Assembly: GCF_005239225.2 (NCBI RefSeq)
Contig: NC_133300.1
Coordinates: 1,350,848-1,414,847, forward strand
Length of the DNA stretch: 64,000 nt
Direction of reading: 5' to 3'
Source of the DNA: Populus alba
Taxonomy: Eukaryota > Streptophyta > Magnoliopsida > Malpighiales > Salicaceae
Of the stretch, positions 1 to 10,470 are shown piece by piece. Each line of letters opens with the position of its first letter. Within the stretch, counting starts at the first letter, position 1. A model generated the notes under the pieces. That model worked only from the letters and a program-made list of their open reading frames with translations. It did no database searches and had not been told where the DNA came from. Both the position numbers and the translations under genes were made by a program.

Positions 1-205
1 ATGTATATGGCAAGAATATCAACAATATATGGCAACCAAATTGTAACAGAATATATTGTATTTATTGTATTTATTATAGACTACAAATCAGGGATTATAG
101 ACTACAAATTAGGGATTATTTACATGTATTTATAGGACTGAATTCTTCCTTTCAGAATCAATGAAAATACAGAGAACTTTACATTGAAATCTGATAATTG
201 TGACA
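1..205 (+). repeat. 5' LTR of the copia element (first 5 bases outside window)
   Basis: This aligns to 3330-3534 with one mismatch and ends in TGACA, the inverted complement of the TGTCA that begins the 3' copy. The short length (about 210 bp) is usual for plant copia families with compact LTRs. Confidence 0.93.
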
Positions 206-217
206 TGGTATCAGAGC
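206..217 (+). other. Primer binding site (initiator Met tRNA type)
   Basis: TGGTATCAGAGC directly follows the 5' LTR. This is the standard plant copia primer site, complementary to the 3' end of initiator methionine tRNA, and it primes minus-strand DNA synthesis. Confidence 0.92.
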
Positions 218-310
218 CGGTTATTCTCTAATCTAGATCTTTTGTTCTTTTCTTAAGTCTATAGATTGAATTCATCAGTATTTGGTGATATTTTTCTTGA
301 GACTCCTAGG

Positions 311-904
311 ATGTCTGGAGAGGCTTTTCTTACTCGATTCAATGGCAAAAACTATGCCAGTTGGGAGTTTCAGTTTCGTATGTTTGTTAAAGGGAAGGAA
401 TTATGGGGGCATCTTGATGGATCTTCACCAGCACCAACCGAATCACAGGAGCTGGGTATATGGACTACCAAGGATGCGAAAATTGTCTCCTGGATACTGG
501 GGTCTGTTGAACCCCATATGATCAACAATCTTCGATCGTTTGGCACAGGGAAGGAGATTTGGGACTATTTCAGACGCATTTATTCCCAGAACAATTCGGC
601 TCAAAAATTTCAGGTCGAAATGGGTATTGCCAATTACAAACAAGGTAATCTTTCAATTGAACAATTCTATGCTGGATTTCTAAACCTATGGAGTGAATAT
701 ACTGGCATAATTTACTCTAAAATACCGAAGGATAGTTTAGAAGCACTATACCTTGTTTATGCCGAGAGCCAGAGGGACCAGTTCTTGATGAAGCTCCGGC
801 CAGAATTTGAGGCTGTGAGAGCTAGCTTGATCAACCGAAGTCCAGTACCCACCTTGGATGAATGTATGGGGTATAAGTCCTGTTATCTCTCATGCTCAGT
901 ATAA
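311..904 (+). pseudogene. copia gag, 3'-truncated
   Basis: The frame opens with ATG at 311 (MSGEAFLTRFNGKNYASWEF) and shows the UBN2/retrotransposon gag pattern of plant copia elements, including the FNGKNYASWEFQF start and later PEFEAVRASLINR and PTLDEC. Gag forms the particle that packages element RNA. Intact copia gag continues into a CCHC zinc knuckle and protease; neither is present, because the frame crosses the deletion junction near 860 and stops at 904. An earlier non-ATG start at 266 is open but unlikely to be used. Confidence 0.85.
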
Positions 905-3269
905 ATATTTTGTCACGTTTATTGATGATTTCAGTCGTTTCACTTGGATATATTTTCTCCGATCTAAAGCTGATGTATTCTCAACATTTCAGACTTTCGT
1001 AGTATTTGTTGAAAATCAATTTTCTGCTCATATTAAAATACTTCGTTCTGACTCCGGGGGGGAATATGTGTCCAAAGAATTTCAAGAATATCTCATAAAC
1101 AAAGGGATTCTCTCTCAAAGATCTTGTCCTTACACTCCTCAACAAAATGGACTTGCTGAGCGTAAGAATCGTCATCTTTTAGATGTTGTTCGCACTTTAT
1201 TAATTGATTCTTCAGTACCTACTCGATTTTGGGTAGAAGCTCTATCCACAGCCGTTCATCTAATCAATCGTTTGCCTTCTCAAGTTCTAAACTTTGCATC
1301 TCCATACTCTATTTTATTTGGTGTTCTTCCTGAGTATGATTCTCTCCATGTTTTTGGGTGTGTTTGTTTTGTTCACTTACCATTTACTGAACGTAATAAA
1401 CTCTCAGCCCAAGCTGCTCGTTGTGCTTTTCTAGGATATAGTAATTCTCATAAAGGGTTTGTATGTTATGATGCAAATGCTCATAAAATTTGTATCTCTC
1501 GAAATGTGATTTTCTTTGAAAATCAGAATTTTTTCCCGTCTTGTCCTTCTACAGAATCCACTCCTATCCAGCTTCCTACATTTGATGATGATAGTCCATC
1601 TCATATCTTTGAACGTTTTAAGCCAGGAATTGTATATCAAAGACGTCATCCACCATCCACTTTGCCCCTTCCGGACACGGAACCGACATCTGATCATTCC
1701 ACTCAACTAAGACGATCAACTAGAGTTTCACGTGCCCCAAACAGGTATGGATACTCAGCAACCACTATTGATAGTACTTTTGTGCCTAAGACTTATGCGC
1801 AGGCTTGTACCCAAGAATGTTGGCAACAGGCCATGAAAGAGGAACTTCAGGCTCTTCAGGATAATCACACATGGGATATTGTTTCTTGTCCTACCAGTAT
1901 TAAACCTATTGGTTGCAAATGGGTATACACTATTAAATTCCAACCTGATGGATTTGTGGAACGATATAAAGCACGGTTGGTGGCTCTTGAAAATTGTCAG
2001 GCATATGGTATTAATTATGAGGAGACTTTTGCACCTGTGGCTAAAATGACTACCATACGCACCATTATGGCAATTGCTGCTTCCAAGAGATGGCCACTTC
2101 GTCAAATGGATGTAAAAAATGCATTTTTACATGGAGATCTGAAAGAGAATATTTATATGACTCCTCCTCCTGGTATGTTTACTCACCCATCTGATAAAGT
2201 CTGCTGGTTGAAACGGTCCCTGTATGGTCTAAAACAGGCACCCCGGGCATGGTTTGAAAAATTTCGCACTACTCTTCTGAAACTTAAATTTATTCAGAGC
2301 CAATATGATTCCTCTCTGTTTCTTCAGCAAACTACTACTGGTATTGTTGCTCTTCTGGTATATGTGGATGATATTATCATTACAGGATCTGACATTCCAC
2401 TCATTGAGGATTTACAGCATTCTCTTAACAGTGAGTTTCATATGAAGGATCTGGGACATCTTCACTATTTCCTTGGTCTCCAGGTGCACTCTATGTCTAA
2501 TGGGATTTCTCTACATCAGCACAAATACACCCAAGAGATTCTTCTCTTGGGCGGTCTTGAATCAGGGAATAGCGTTCTTACACCTCTTGAGCTTAATTTA
2601 AACCTTTGTCAGAATGATGGTGACCTGTTACCTGATCCGTCCATATATCGGCAATTAGTGGGCAGTTTGAATTATCTAACCATTACTCGACCAGATATTT
2701 CTTTTGCAGTACAACAAGTCAGTCAGTTTCTACAGGCTCCTCGTCAACCTCATTTAGCTGCTGTTCGAAGAATTCTTCGCTATCTTAAAGGCACATCTGG
2801 GCGAGGATTATTTTTTCCTGCTGATAATTCATTACAATTAACAGGTTATAGTGATGCAGATTGGGCAGGGTGCATGGATACACGTCGGTCTGTTACTGGG
2901 TGGTGTATGTTTCTTGGAAATGCTTTAATTTCATGGAAAAGCAAAAAGCAAGACCGAATCTCAAAATCTTCCACAGAATCTGAGTATCGAGCTATGTCCT
3001 CCGCATGTTCTGAAATTGTGTGGCTCCAGGGTTTGCTACGTGAACTTGGTTTTCCTCAGCACACTCCTACACCTCTTCATGCTGATAACACAAGTGCTAT
3101 TCAGATTGCTACTAATCCTGTGTTTCATGAACGCACCAAACATATTGAAGTCGATTGTCACTATATTCGTGAAGCTCTTGATCATAATATTCTTACACTA
3201 CCTCATATTTCCACCGAGCATCAGACCGCTGATGTCTTTACGAAGGCCTTGTCTCGGCCTCGACATTAA
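858..3269 (+). pseudogene. copia pol remnant: integrase core, reverse transcriptase, RNase H
   Basis: One open frame of 803 codons. It begins inside the integrase core (YFVTFIDDFSRFTW, then SDSGGEYVS and QQNGLAERKN, which carry the D-D-E residues). The copia reverse transcriptase follows (GCKWVYTIKF, QMDVKNAFLHGDL, LYGLKQAPRAWF, and the YVDD catalytic box at 2361-2372), then RNase H (YSDADWAGC, SSTESEYRAMS). The protease and integrase zinc-binding N-terminus are absent, and there is no normal gag-pol start, so the protein is probably not made in functional form. A local oddity is LVALENCQAYG where plant copia normally has LVA followed by a Gly-Phe/Tyr-Thr/Ala-Gln motif, suggesting a small substitution tract. 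The long open frame despite the deletion fits a young element. Confidence 0.9.
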
Positions 3270-3310
3270 CTCATGATTGACAAATTGATGCTTCTTGATC
3301 GACCAGCATC

Positions 3311-3324
3311 AATTTGAGGGGGGA
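3311..3324 (+). other. Polypurine tract
   Basis: A purine-rich run ending GGGGGGA lies immediately before the TG of the 3' LTR. It is the expected plus-strand primer of the copia element. Confidence 0.85.
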
Positions 3325-3534
3325 TGTCAATGTATATGGCAAGAATATCAACAATATATGGCAACCAAATTGTAACAGAATATATTGTATTTATTGTATT
3401 TATTATAGATTACAAATCAGGGATTATAGACTACAAATTAGGGATTATTTACATGTATTTATAGGACTGAATTCTTCCTTTCAGAATCAATGAAAATACA
3501 GAGAACTTTACATTGAAATCTGATAATTGTGACA
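3325..3534 (+). repeat. 3' LTR of the copia element
   Basis: A 210-bp repeat beginning TGTCA and ending TGACA, nearly identical to positions 1-205. The right flank begins CATATG at 3535. Confidence 0.93.
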
Positions 3535-4861
3535 CATATGAAATTTTCTACGTAAATCTCAAGGAAGCATGATCTGATATTATCTCTCTGGTGGACCAGC
3601 ATGTACAGAAACTTGAATTTTGTGGCAGGAGACTTGCTTTTTTCCCATTTCTTGGTAAACTTGAAAACAACAGCAGAAGTCAGGATATGGCTTTCAGGTC
3701 TTCAACTGCTCCCATTTCACCTTCAACTGCTCCCAGACTAGGTCTTTCCTGGCTTCATTTTTCTTATACTTCTTGGAAGTTCTTCTAGCATCATCAATTA
3801 TGGGGCTTATGCAGCCATAAATCTCACAACACAAGAACTAACTCTCTGTGCTATGTGCTCGTGCTTGTATTATAATACAAAGTACAAACCCAAATCATAA
3901 TTCCGTCTTTTATGTCCTTCATAGGTTTGAGAACAGAAATGATCTTCCAATTCAAAGTTCTTGTAAGCTTTAAAACCAAAAACTACAGCAAGATGTCAAA
4001 CCATTACTGCGAAAATACTAATGCTGCTTAACGTCTAACTTGAGTTGAAGGTCCATGTCCTCCTGCTGATGAACATGGAAGTTTTCTGCACTAATTGCAA
4101 CGAAGCGACCCTTCTCTCTTGCGGACATGCTTATAGCTAGACATGGATTTAATGCAGAAAGACTTTTCTTGTTGACTTGAAGAATTGAACCTGGCAGTCC
4201 ATTCTCTCCATTGAACTCCTTTTATTCTAGCTAGTTTATTTCTGACATAAATGAGGAATAATAATTTTCATGCTAGTACTTTTGACGTATAACAATAAAA
4301 AAAGAAATTATGGATTATCAAGTTTAAAAATTGGAATTCTAAAGGAAGAAATTAAAGTTTCTCAGCCCTAATTTTACTGCTAAACTTTAGAGAACATCAT
4401 TTGATAAATATGATAGTTATATAAAAACTCGTTTAACACCAAAGAACTTATTATACTTAAATTTTTGACACGCGTCCCTATCAACTATTTTCAGATACAT
4501 CAAAACAACTTGTCCAAGACTCGGGACAGGACCCAGCTTTAATTTCTGCAACTGCAAGTTGGTTCGCACGAATACGAATACGAATCTCTTCTCTCTTTTT
4601 TTCCTTTTTTCCCATTGCTCAACTTTCGTTTTACGCAGAGGAATAGTATTGATGTGACGTCGTCCGTTGCATTTAGATATTCTTTGTTGATGCAACGCCG
4701 CCTTTGAAGAAATCAAACATTATGCACCCACCTGTGAATTCTATTAGTAGTAGAAAGCTCCAGGAAGTCTGATTTAATTTCCATGGAAAGAATGACTTCT
4801 GGACGTTGTTTTCTCATCACTCTTCGTGAAATTTGTAGTCTTTTTTGTTAGCTGTTTTCTT
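3535..4861. other. Intergenic region with no recognised gene
   Basis: No convincing coding region is visible. The open frames at 3591-3788 (+) and 4417-4716 (-) have no recognisable family features. The last few hundred bases presumably hold the promoter and leader of the downstream pseudokinase gene, but no clear TATA box could be assigned. Confidence 0.5.
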
Positions 4862-4891
4862 ATGTGCAAATGGCTCTTAATGCAAAACTAG
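4862..4891 (+). promoter_or_regulatory. Short upstream ORF overlapping the pseudokinase start
   Basis: An ATG at 4862 opens a nine-codon frame that stops at 4889-4891, out of frame with and overlapping the main ATG at 4870. If the transcript begins upstream of 4862, ribosomes would meet this ATG first, which could lower translation of the main protein. Which ATG is favoured cannot be settled from sequence alone. Confidence 0.35.
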
Positions 4892-6235
4892 CTCTTCTTC
4901 TGACTCTTTCCCTTAGTGTTGCTAGCAATATTGGATACAGTTCTTTGCAAGAGAACAACGCAAGTGACGATGAGCTTGGTGGCAGACTGTCCTCGGTACC
5001 CAGCAAAGCGCCCTGGACGAAGGTCGATTCTTCATTCAAAAGTGGGTTTGTAATAGGTTATGTATTTTCTGCAGTTTCCATTTTAACTATTTACCTGTCC
5101 TATTGTGTGCCTTGGGCTCGTCTCAACAAGAGGAAAAGGAACAAGGTCATGATGAAGACACCAATGATGACATCTTTGATGGAAAGGCAAGAGAAGAAGA
5201 GAAAAGAAGCCGACATCCAGGTATCCCCATAAGATTTTCCTCTCATCATATATTTGGTGTTTCTATTGCTAGCTCGAAATCAACTTTGTTCATGTCAATT
5301 TATAACAGGTCATCGATTAATTATTTCATTCACAGATTTCGTCGTTAGATCAGATGTCGATCGCAAGAATCAGTTTTGCTGAACTACAGAAAGCAACCAA
5401 CAGTTTCGACAGAGGCAAAGTCATCGGAGTTGGAAAGACGGGGACAGTATATAAGGCAGCGCACCCTCATCTTCGTTTCACTGCCGTGAAGAGATTATTT
5501 GACCTGAAACATTTGGAAAAGCAATTCTTGTCTGAGTTAATGATTCTGGGCAGGTTTACGCATAAGAACATAGTTCCACTCTTGGGATTCTGCCTGGAAT
5601 CGAGGGAAAGGCTTTTGGTGTACCAATACATGCCAAATGGGAATCTCTACGATTGGTTACATCCTCTGAAAGGCGAGCCTAAGATCATGGAGTGGCATTT
5701 TAGGGTTAACATCGCAGCTGGGATAGCAAGGGGTTTGGCATGGCTCCACAATCATAATACCCTTCAACTAGCTCATCTTAACTTGAGCTCAAGTTGCATC
5801 TTGCTTGACAAAAACTTCGAACCAAGGATATCCAATTTTGGAAGGGCAATGCACATCATGACCTCAAATGCCAGAATCTTCATGGCAAACATTGAGATGA
5901 GTGAATGGGATTTGACCAAAAGAGATGTCCATCAGCTTGGTGTTCTTCTTCTCGAGTTGATTACAGGAGAAGATCCTTTCAATAACAGTGGATTTTATCA
6001 CAGTCTAGAAGGCAAGTTAGTGCAAAACAATTGTCTGTTGAGTACTGTCTCGGCTGCACTGTATTGTGCGGTTGACAAATCGCTGCTCGGTCAAGGATTC
6101 GATCGTGAAGTCCTTTATTTCCTGAAGGTTGCCTGTAACTGTATTCAGCCTGTTCCAAATCGAAGGCCAACAATGGTTGAAGTATGCAAAATGTTGATGG
6201 CCATCAAGAACACACATCCCGACATCTTGGGCTAA
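4870..6235 (+). CDS. BIR-like receptor pseudokinase lacking leucine-rich repeats (two exons)
   Basis: Exons 4870-5220 and 5336-6235 join in phase through a 115-bp GT-AG intron to give 416 residues. The start at 4870 is the first ATG in frame and opens a signal peptide (MALNAKLALLLTLSLSVAS). After a short linker of about 40 residues comes one membrane span (about 59-82), a basic juxtamembrane stretch, and a kinase-like domain (about 129-410). The domain resembles the BIR/At5g48380 group of LRR receptor kinases (RTFSFAEL-type start, LLGFCLESRERLLVYQYMPNG, FLKVACNC, RRPTM). The glycine loop (148-153) and VAVK lysine (169) survive, but HRD is HLN (264-266), DFG is NFG (284-286), and the activation loop/APE region is shortened. 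It is probably a non-catalytic membrane protein acting through binding. The usual extracellular LRRs (about 200 residues) are absent. The alternative is a truncated, unexpressed copy. Confidence 0.8.
5221..5335 (+). other. Intron of the pseudokinase gene
   Basis: The donor GTATCC follows CAG at 5220 and the acceptor CACAG ends at 5335. Both flanking exons are complete in phase 0, and splicing gives a continuous juxtamembrane segment (EADIQ joined to ISSLDQMS). This explains why the signal peptide and kinase parts sit in different reading frames. Another AG near 5307 is possible but less well placed. Confidence 0.75.
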
Positions 6236-6420
6236 AACTAATATATAAATGAAATTGGCTGCTCCGTGAACATCCACCGTTGCCGAATTACTTTACTAAT
6301 TGTAAACATGTTTATGTACAGGATAGATTTAAACATATCATAGATTTTCTCTAATTTCTCTGCAATGAACCAGCCATTAATTTCTCTAGCAATACGGTTG
6401 ATTCTGATTATAATATGTTA
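6236..6420. other. 3' flank of the pseudokinase gene
   Basis: Probable 3' untranslated region and short intergenic DNA with no coding signal. No specific polyadenylation site is assigned. Confidence 0.4.
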
Positions 6421-7092
6421 GAGAATAATATAAATTATATTTTAAAATTTTATTTAATAGTTTAAATTATTAAGTTAAGATGGTTTTTTAATATAATATT
6501 AAAGCCTTGATAATCAAGTGGTTATAAGTTCAAATCTCATTATTTTTATTTTTATTTTTATTTTTATGATAAAATTTAAATATAAAATAGTATGAGTTTG
6601 TTAAATTGGAAATCCAAAACCCTATTTACTAAACATTAACCCAGTCTATTTTTTATCATTAACTTGGTTTTTTCTTTTTCTCGATTCTTTTAATAAAAAG
6701 TATTTTAAATATCGAAATATTTCATATGTAGATTATATCACTTTTTTTTGAAAAATAAATGACAGAATAATATAAATTATATTTTAAAATTTTATTTAAC
6801 AGTTTAAATTATTGAGTTAAGATGGTTCTTTGATATGATATTAAAGTCTTAATAATCAAGTGGTCATAAGTTTAAATCTCATTATTTTTATTTTTATTAT
6901 AAAAATTAAATATAAAATAGTATGAGTTTGTTAAATTAAAAATCCAAAACCCCATTTACTGAACAGTGACCCAATCTATTTCTTATCATTAACTTGGTTT
7001 TTTCTTTTCTTGATTCTTTTAATAAAAGGTATTTTAGATATCAAAATATTTCATATGTAGATTATATCACTTTCTTCTGAAAAATAAATGAC
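6421..7092. repeat. Tandem duplication, two units of about 345 bp
   Basis: Unit 1 (about 6421-6764) and unit 2 (about 6765-7092) are near copies in direct orientation, sharing blocks around TTTAAAATTTTATTTAA, GTTAAGATGG, CAAGTGG and GACAGAATA. Each unit contains a stretch resembling a tRNA-type B box (AAGTTCAAATCTCA, AAGTTTAAATCTCA), so the unit may derive from an old SINE-like repeat; that is inference. No coding potential. Confidence 0.75.
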
Positions 7093-7374
7093 AGAATATA
7101 TTAGAGAAACATATTTTATTTAAAATTAAATCAACAAAATTAGAGATATAATTAAAGAGAAATTGGAAACTCACCTCGTTATATAAGAAAAGGAGAAGAT
7201 TAACCATTTCCATTTTTTAAATTCGAACATATATCCTCCAAAATAACAATTATTAAACATCAATTTTGTCATGCTCAACTCTTATTTAGTAAGGATAATA
7301 TATAAAGTCAAAATAATATCATATTACTTGTTCTCTTTTCTTTTCCATCTATATATTTCCAAACAATGAAAACT

Positions 7375-7409
<35 letters not shown>

Positions 7410-7583
7410 GGCTAGAGGTTCGACTTATCATAAAAATTAGGTAGACTTAGGTGACTAAATATATATTTACAAATATAAATGTAAATACTGATGAAAGTAA
7501 TTCTACTTGAATTTATTAATAAAATATTTTCTTGTTATATCTCTTAATATATATACATAAAAATTAATATATATATATATCTC

Positions 7584-7641
<58 letters not shown>

Positions 7642-8185
7642 TAAAACTTTTATATTAATATACATCAAAAGAATTACAGTGAAAAAATAATAAATAAATA
7701 CAAATATCACGCCATCTTTATAAATAGTATTGTTGATGAAATAAACCCGTTATTAATATTAATTGGTAGTTTTTAAATTATAATTTGACAATCAATCCTC
7801 TTTCTCATTTCTTTTTTATTATTATTTTTTTCATTGAAAAACAACAACAAAAATAAGTACTTCTCACTCAGTTTATAGTTTATGTGATCATAAAACAAAA
7901 AAGAAGTTGAAATATTTTTCCTGATGGGTGGCCTGGTCAATAGCTGGAATTTAAATAAATTTTTCAGTAGCCCAGATCTTAGGTTTCGTTATAAAATCAT
8001 AGGTTAAGTTATTCTAAAAAATATTAGTCATTGGTGTATCTTATCAGTTATCTCTGAATTTGGAATTGGTGTTACTTGCATAGGTGAAAAGAATCTTATA
8101 AATTAAAAAATGGATTTAGTTATCATCAGAAAGAAATCTTAGATTTAGTGATGGGTTAGAGCCAACAATGAGCATTTATTGTGAC
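7093..8185. other. AT-rich intergenic DNA with microsatellites
   Basis: No gene seen. It holds (TA)n runs near 7378-7407 and 7568-7631 and otherwise low-complexity AT-rich sequence. Confidence 0.7.
7568..7631. repeat. (AT)n microsatellite
   Basis: A long uninterrupted AT dinucleotide run ending in a short (AC)n tail. A shorter (TA)n run lies at about 7378-7407 and another at about 8384-8412. Confidence 0.9.
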
Positions 8186-8378
8186 TTAGGGTCTGTTTGG
8201 TATTGAGGTTGCTGTTGTGGTTGTGGTTTTTAAAAAAGTTGTTTTATAAAAAGTACTTTTAGTTGAGGTTGGTTTGAAAAAATATATGTTTGGTTAAAAC
8301 TGTGGTTGAAATTGAGGTTGAACAAGTAGTTTAATGTGTTTGGTAAAAAAATGATTTTCAAATTGAGGTTATAAAATT

Positions 8379-8416
<38 letters not shown>

Positions 8417-9019
8417 GATTTTTAATTTAAATATTTTAGATTTAATCACTGTTATTATATCATGAAATAAATAATATTGATATCAAATATTTTTTATTCT
8501 TCCATTAAACTATGTGCAATGTCATTACAAACAAAATCTATCCGACAAGGACTATATTTTTCATGGTTTCTTAAGCGCGAACAACAAAAACTGAATTTTT
8601 TATTACGTCATTAAGCGATCTCCTTTTAAGTTTTTGAATAAAACACAATTAAAATAAAAATAAAAACTGAATTTTTTTTTATGTAGTGTTATTAAATAAT
8701 ATTAAATACTAGTTTTTTCAAGTAAAGCATATTTTTTTTAAAAAATTACAATTTTATTATGTACAAAATTCATTCGACAAGAACTATAGAAAAAAATAAT
8801 TTTTTGAGTGTGCAATAAAATTAAGTAAAATATTATCAGGAATAAAATTAAGATTACAATACGAGTAAATTTAATTCACCTTAAACTAATTTTTTTAAAA
8901 AATAATATTGTTCATGTTCACGTGAACAATGCGAGTAAAATCAATTAATTGCACTAATTTTTTTTAAAAAATAAATTCTTGCAATGTTTTTCAAAAAAAA
9001 AAAAAAAAACTAAAACTGT

Positions 9020-9053
9020 AACAGTGCGAGTGAATTAATTCACTCGCACTGTT
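9020..9053. repeat. 34-bp perfect palindrome
   Basis: A perfect inverted repeat with 17-bp arms (AACAGTGCGAGTGAATT and its complement) and no spacer. It sits inside the Harbinger-like element directly before a larger palindrome. Confidence 0.95.
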
Positions 9054-9115
9054 GCAACAGTGGAGCATGGCTCCACTGTTCACTGAACAGTGGAGCCATG
9101 CTCCACTGTTGCAAC
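9051..9115. repeat. 65-bp near-perfect palindrome
   Basis: Arms 9051-9082 and 9084-9115 are exact inverted complements around a single base at 9083. Each arm also contains a smaller palindrome (GGAGCATGGCTCC or GGAGCCATGCTCC), so the tract can form nested hairpins or a cruciform. It overlaps the 34-bp palindrome by three bases. Confidence 0.95.
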
Positions 9116-9276
9116 TTTTCTACCCTACGATTTTGCTGCTTCTCCCAAACCTGAGGCGCGGCTGAGAATTGGACGGGTCCCACCATCAAAAATCTGTTTC
9201 CTTTTGTTAACCAAACGGTATTTTGCGTGGCTGCAGGTGAACCTCACCCGCAGCCACGTTACCAAACAGGCACTTA

Positions 9277-9570
9277 GAGATGGCAACCTTATATTCATCA
9301 TCTTTATTTTCAAAAATACAGCATTAAATATTTTAGTGTTTGAAAATGCAAATCTCAAACGTAATTATTAGTTACTAAAACACTATAATTAAATTAGGAT
9401 CTTGATATGTTATTGTGTTATAACTAGACGTCATGCTCGCGTGATACTGCGGGCTTGTGGCATACTTGTGCTTTATTGTAAGTTTATGGAAAAAATCATA
9501 AAAAATAAAAAATATATATATGAAAAAAAGTTGTTACAATTCACAATTTTTTCAAGGAAAAACTACAAAA
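9277..9570. other. AT-rich spacer before the tandem array
   Basis: No gene seen. A short GC-richer tract at about 9427-9465 (GTCATGCTCGCG, TGCGGGCTTG) looks like a transposon remnant but could not be assigned. Confidence 0.45.
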
Positions 9571-10470
9571 TTAAATTCTCAACCAGCTTAATATTAAAAA
9601 AATTGACAAAGATAATTTTAAAAAAAATCATAAAAAAAAAAAAAAAAAACATGTAGGGAAATAACACTGTAGCAATCTACAATGTTTCATTAGAAAATCT
9701 ATAGTTATAATTCTCAACCAGCTCAATATTAAAAATAATAAAAAAAATAAAGATAATTTAAAAAAATCATAATAAAAAAATCATGTGAGGGAACACTATA
9801 GCAATCGATAGTGTTTTAAAGAAAAAAAACTATGAATCTAAATTCTTAACCAGCTCAATATGAAAAAAATAAAATCGACAAAGACAATTTTAGAAAAAAA
9901 AAATCATAAAAAAATAAATAAAAAAAACTATGTAGAGAAACACTGTAGTAATCCACAGTGTTTTTAAAGAAAAAAACTACAAAGTTAAATTCTCAACCAG
10001 CTCAATATTAAAAAAAAAAATCGACAAAAACTATTCTGAAAAAAAAAACACAAAAAATGAAAAAAAAAGACAATTTTGGGAAAAAAAAAATACGAAAAAA
10101 ATATATGGGAAAAAGTTAAAAATAAATTACCAACCATCTCAATATTAAAAAAAAAAAAAATAAAGATAATTTTGAAAAAAAAAATATGTGGGAAAACATT
10201 GTAGCAAAAACAAAAAATCATGTGGGAAACAAAGTAGCAATCCATAGTGTTTTAAGAAAAAACTACGAAGAAAAATTCTCAACCAGCTCAATATGAAAAA
10301 CAAAATCGACAAACATCATTTTGGAAAAAAAAATTATAAAAAGAAAGAATAAAATCATGTATGGAAGCAATTTCATAATGTTTTTTTTAAAAAAAAACTA
10401 CAGAACTAAATTCTCAACCAGTTCAAATATAAAAAAAATCAATAAAGATAATTTTAAAAAAAAATACAAA
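9571..10470. repeat. Degenerate tandem array, about 137-bp unit, seven copies
   Basis: The anchor CTCAACCAGCTCAATAT recurs, with variants, at about 9578, 9713, 9845, 9992, 10129, 10278 and 10413, giving spacings of 132-149 bp. Most units also have a short inverted repeat around a conserved AGCAATC or AGTAATCC loop (for example 9938-9963 with 9-bp arms and 9792-9815 with 8-bp arms). Units are rich in poly-A. It is satellite-like and has no coding potential. Confidence 0.8.

Larger units (their letters stand above)
1..3534 (+). mobile_element. Ty1/copia LTR retrotransposon, internally deleted
   Basis: A copia element with direct LTRs at 1-205 (its first 5 bases lie outside the window) and 3325-3534, an initiator-Met tRNA-type primer site at 206-217, and a polypurine tract at 3311-3324 just before the 3' LTR. 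The order gag, integrase, reverse transcriptase, RNase H is that of Ty1/copia. The LTRs differ at one base over the 205 shared positions (81 versus 3410), so the insertion or last conversion is recent. The middle of the element is missing: gag runs directly into the integrase core near 855-870, so the gag zinc knuckle, the protease and the integrase N-terminus are absent. It is therefore a non-autonomous derivative that could only move with proteins supplied in trans. The 5' target-site duplication cannot be checked because the left flank is outside the window. Confidence 0.95.
8186..9276. mobile_element. PIF/Harbinger-like non-autonomous TIR element
   Basis: The element spans 8189-9273, flanked by TTA at 8186-8188 and 9274-9276, the three-base target duplication typical of PIF/Harbinger. 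The ends are inverted: GGGTCTGTTTGGTA on the left, and the complement of the right end reads GTGCCTGTTTGGTA (12 of 14 match). Weaker similarity continues inward (GGTTG/GGCTG-rich tracts). The 1085-bp interior has no transposase frame, so it would depend on a related autonomous element. Unusual large palindromes lie near the right end at 9020-9115. Family assignment rests on the TTA duplication and the GTTTGG-type ends. Confidence 0.7.

Noticed and set aside
266..310. Gag start at 266
   Set aside because: The first codon there is TTG. The ATG at 311 begins the conserved gag sequence and is the more likely start.
6490..6545. Possible tRNA gene from B-box-like sequence
   Set aside because: There is no A box at the right spacing and no cloverleaf could be drawn; it is better seen as part of a repeat.
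8189..9273. Assignment of the Harbinger-like element to hAT
   Set aside because: The direct flank match is TTA, which fits PIF/Harbinger. An ACTTAG match slightly offset was considered but would place the element ends inside the inverted repeat.
9571..10470. CRISPR-like array of spaced repeats
   Set aside because: This is a eukaryotic genome, units are degenerate over their full length with no distinct spacers, and there are no cas genes.
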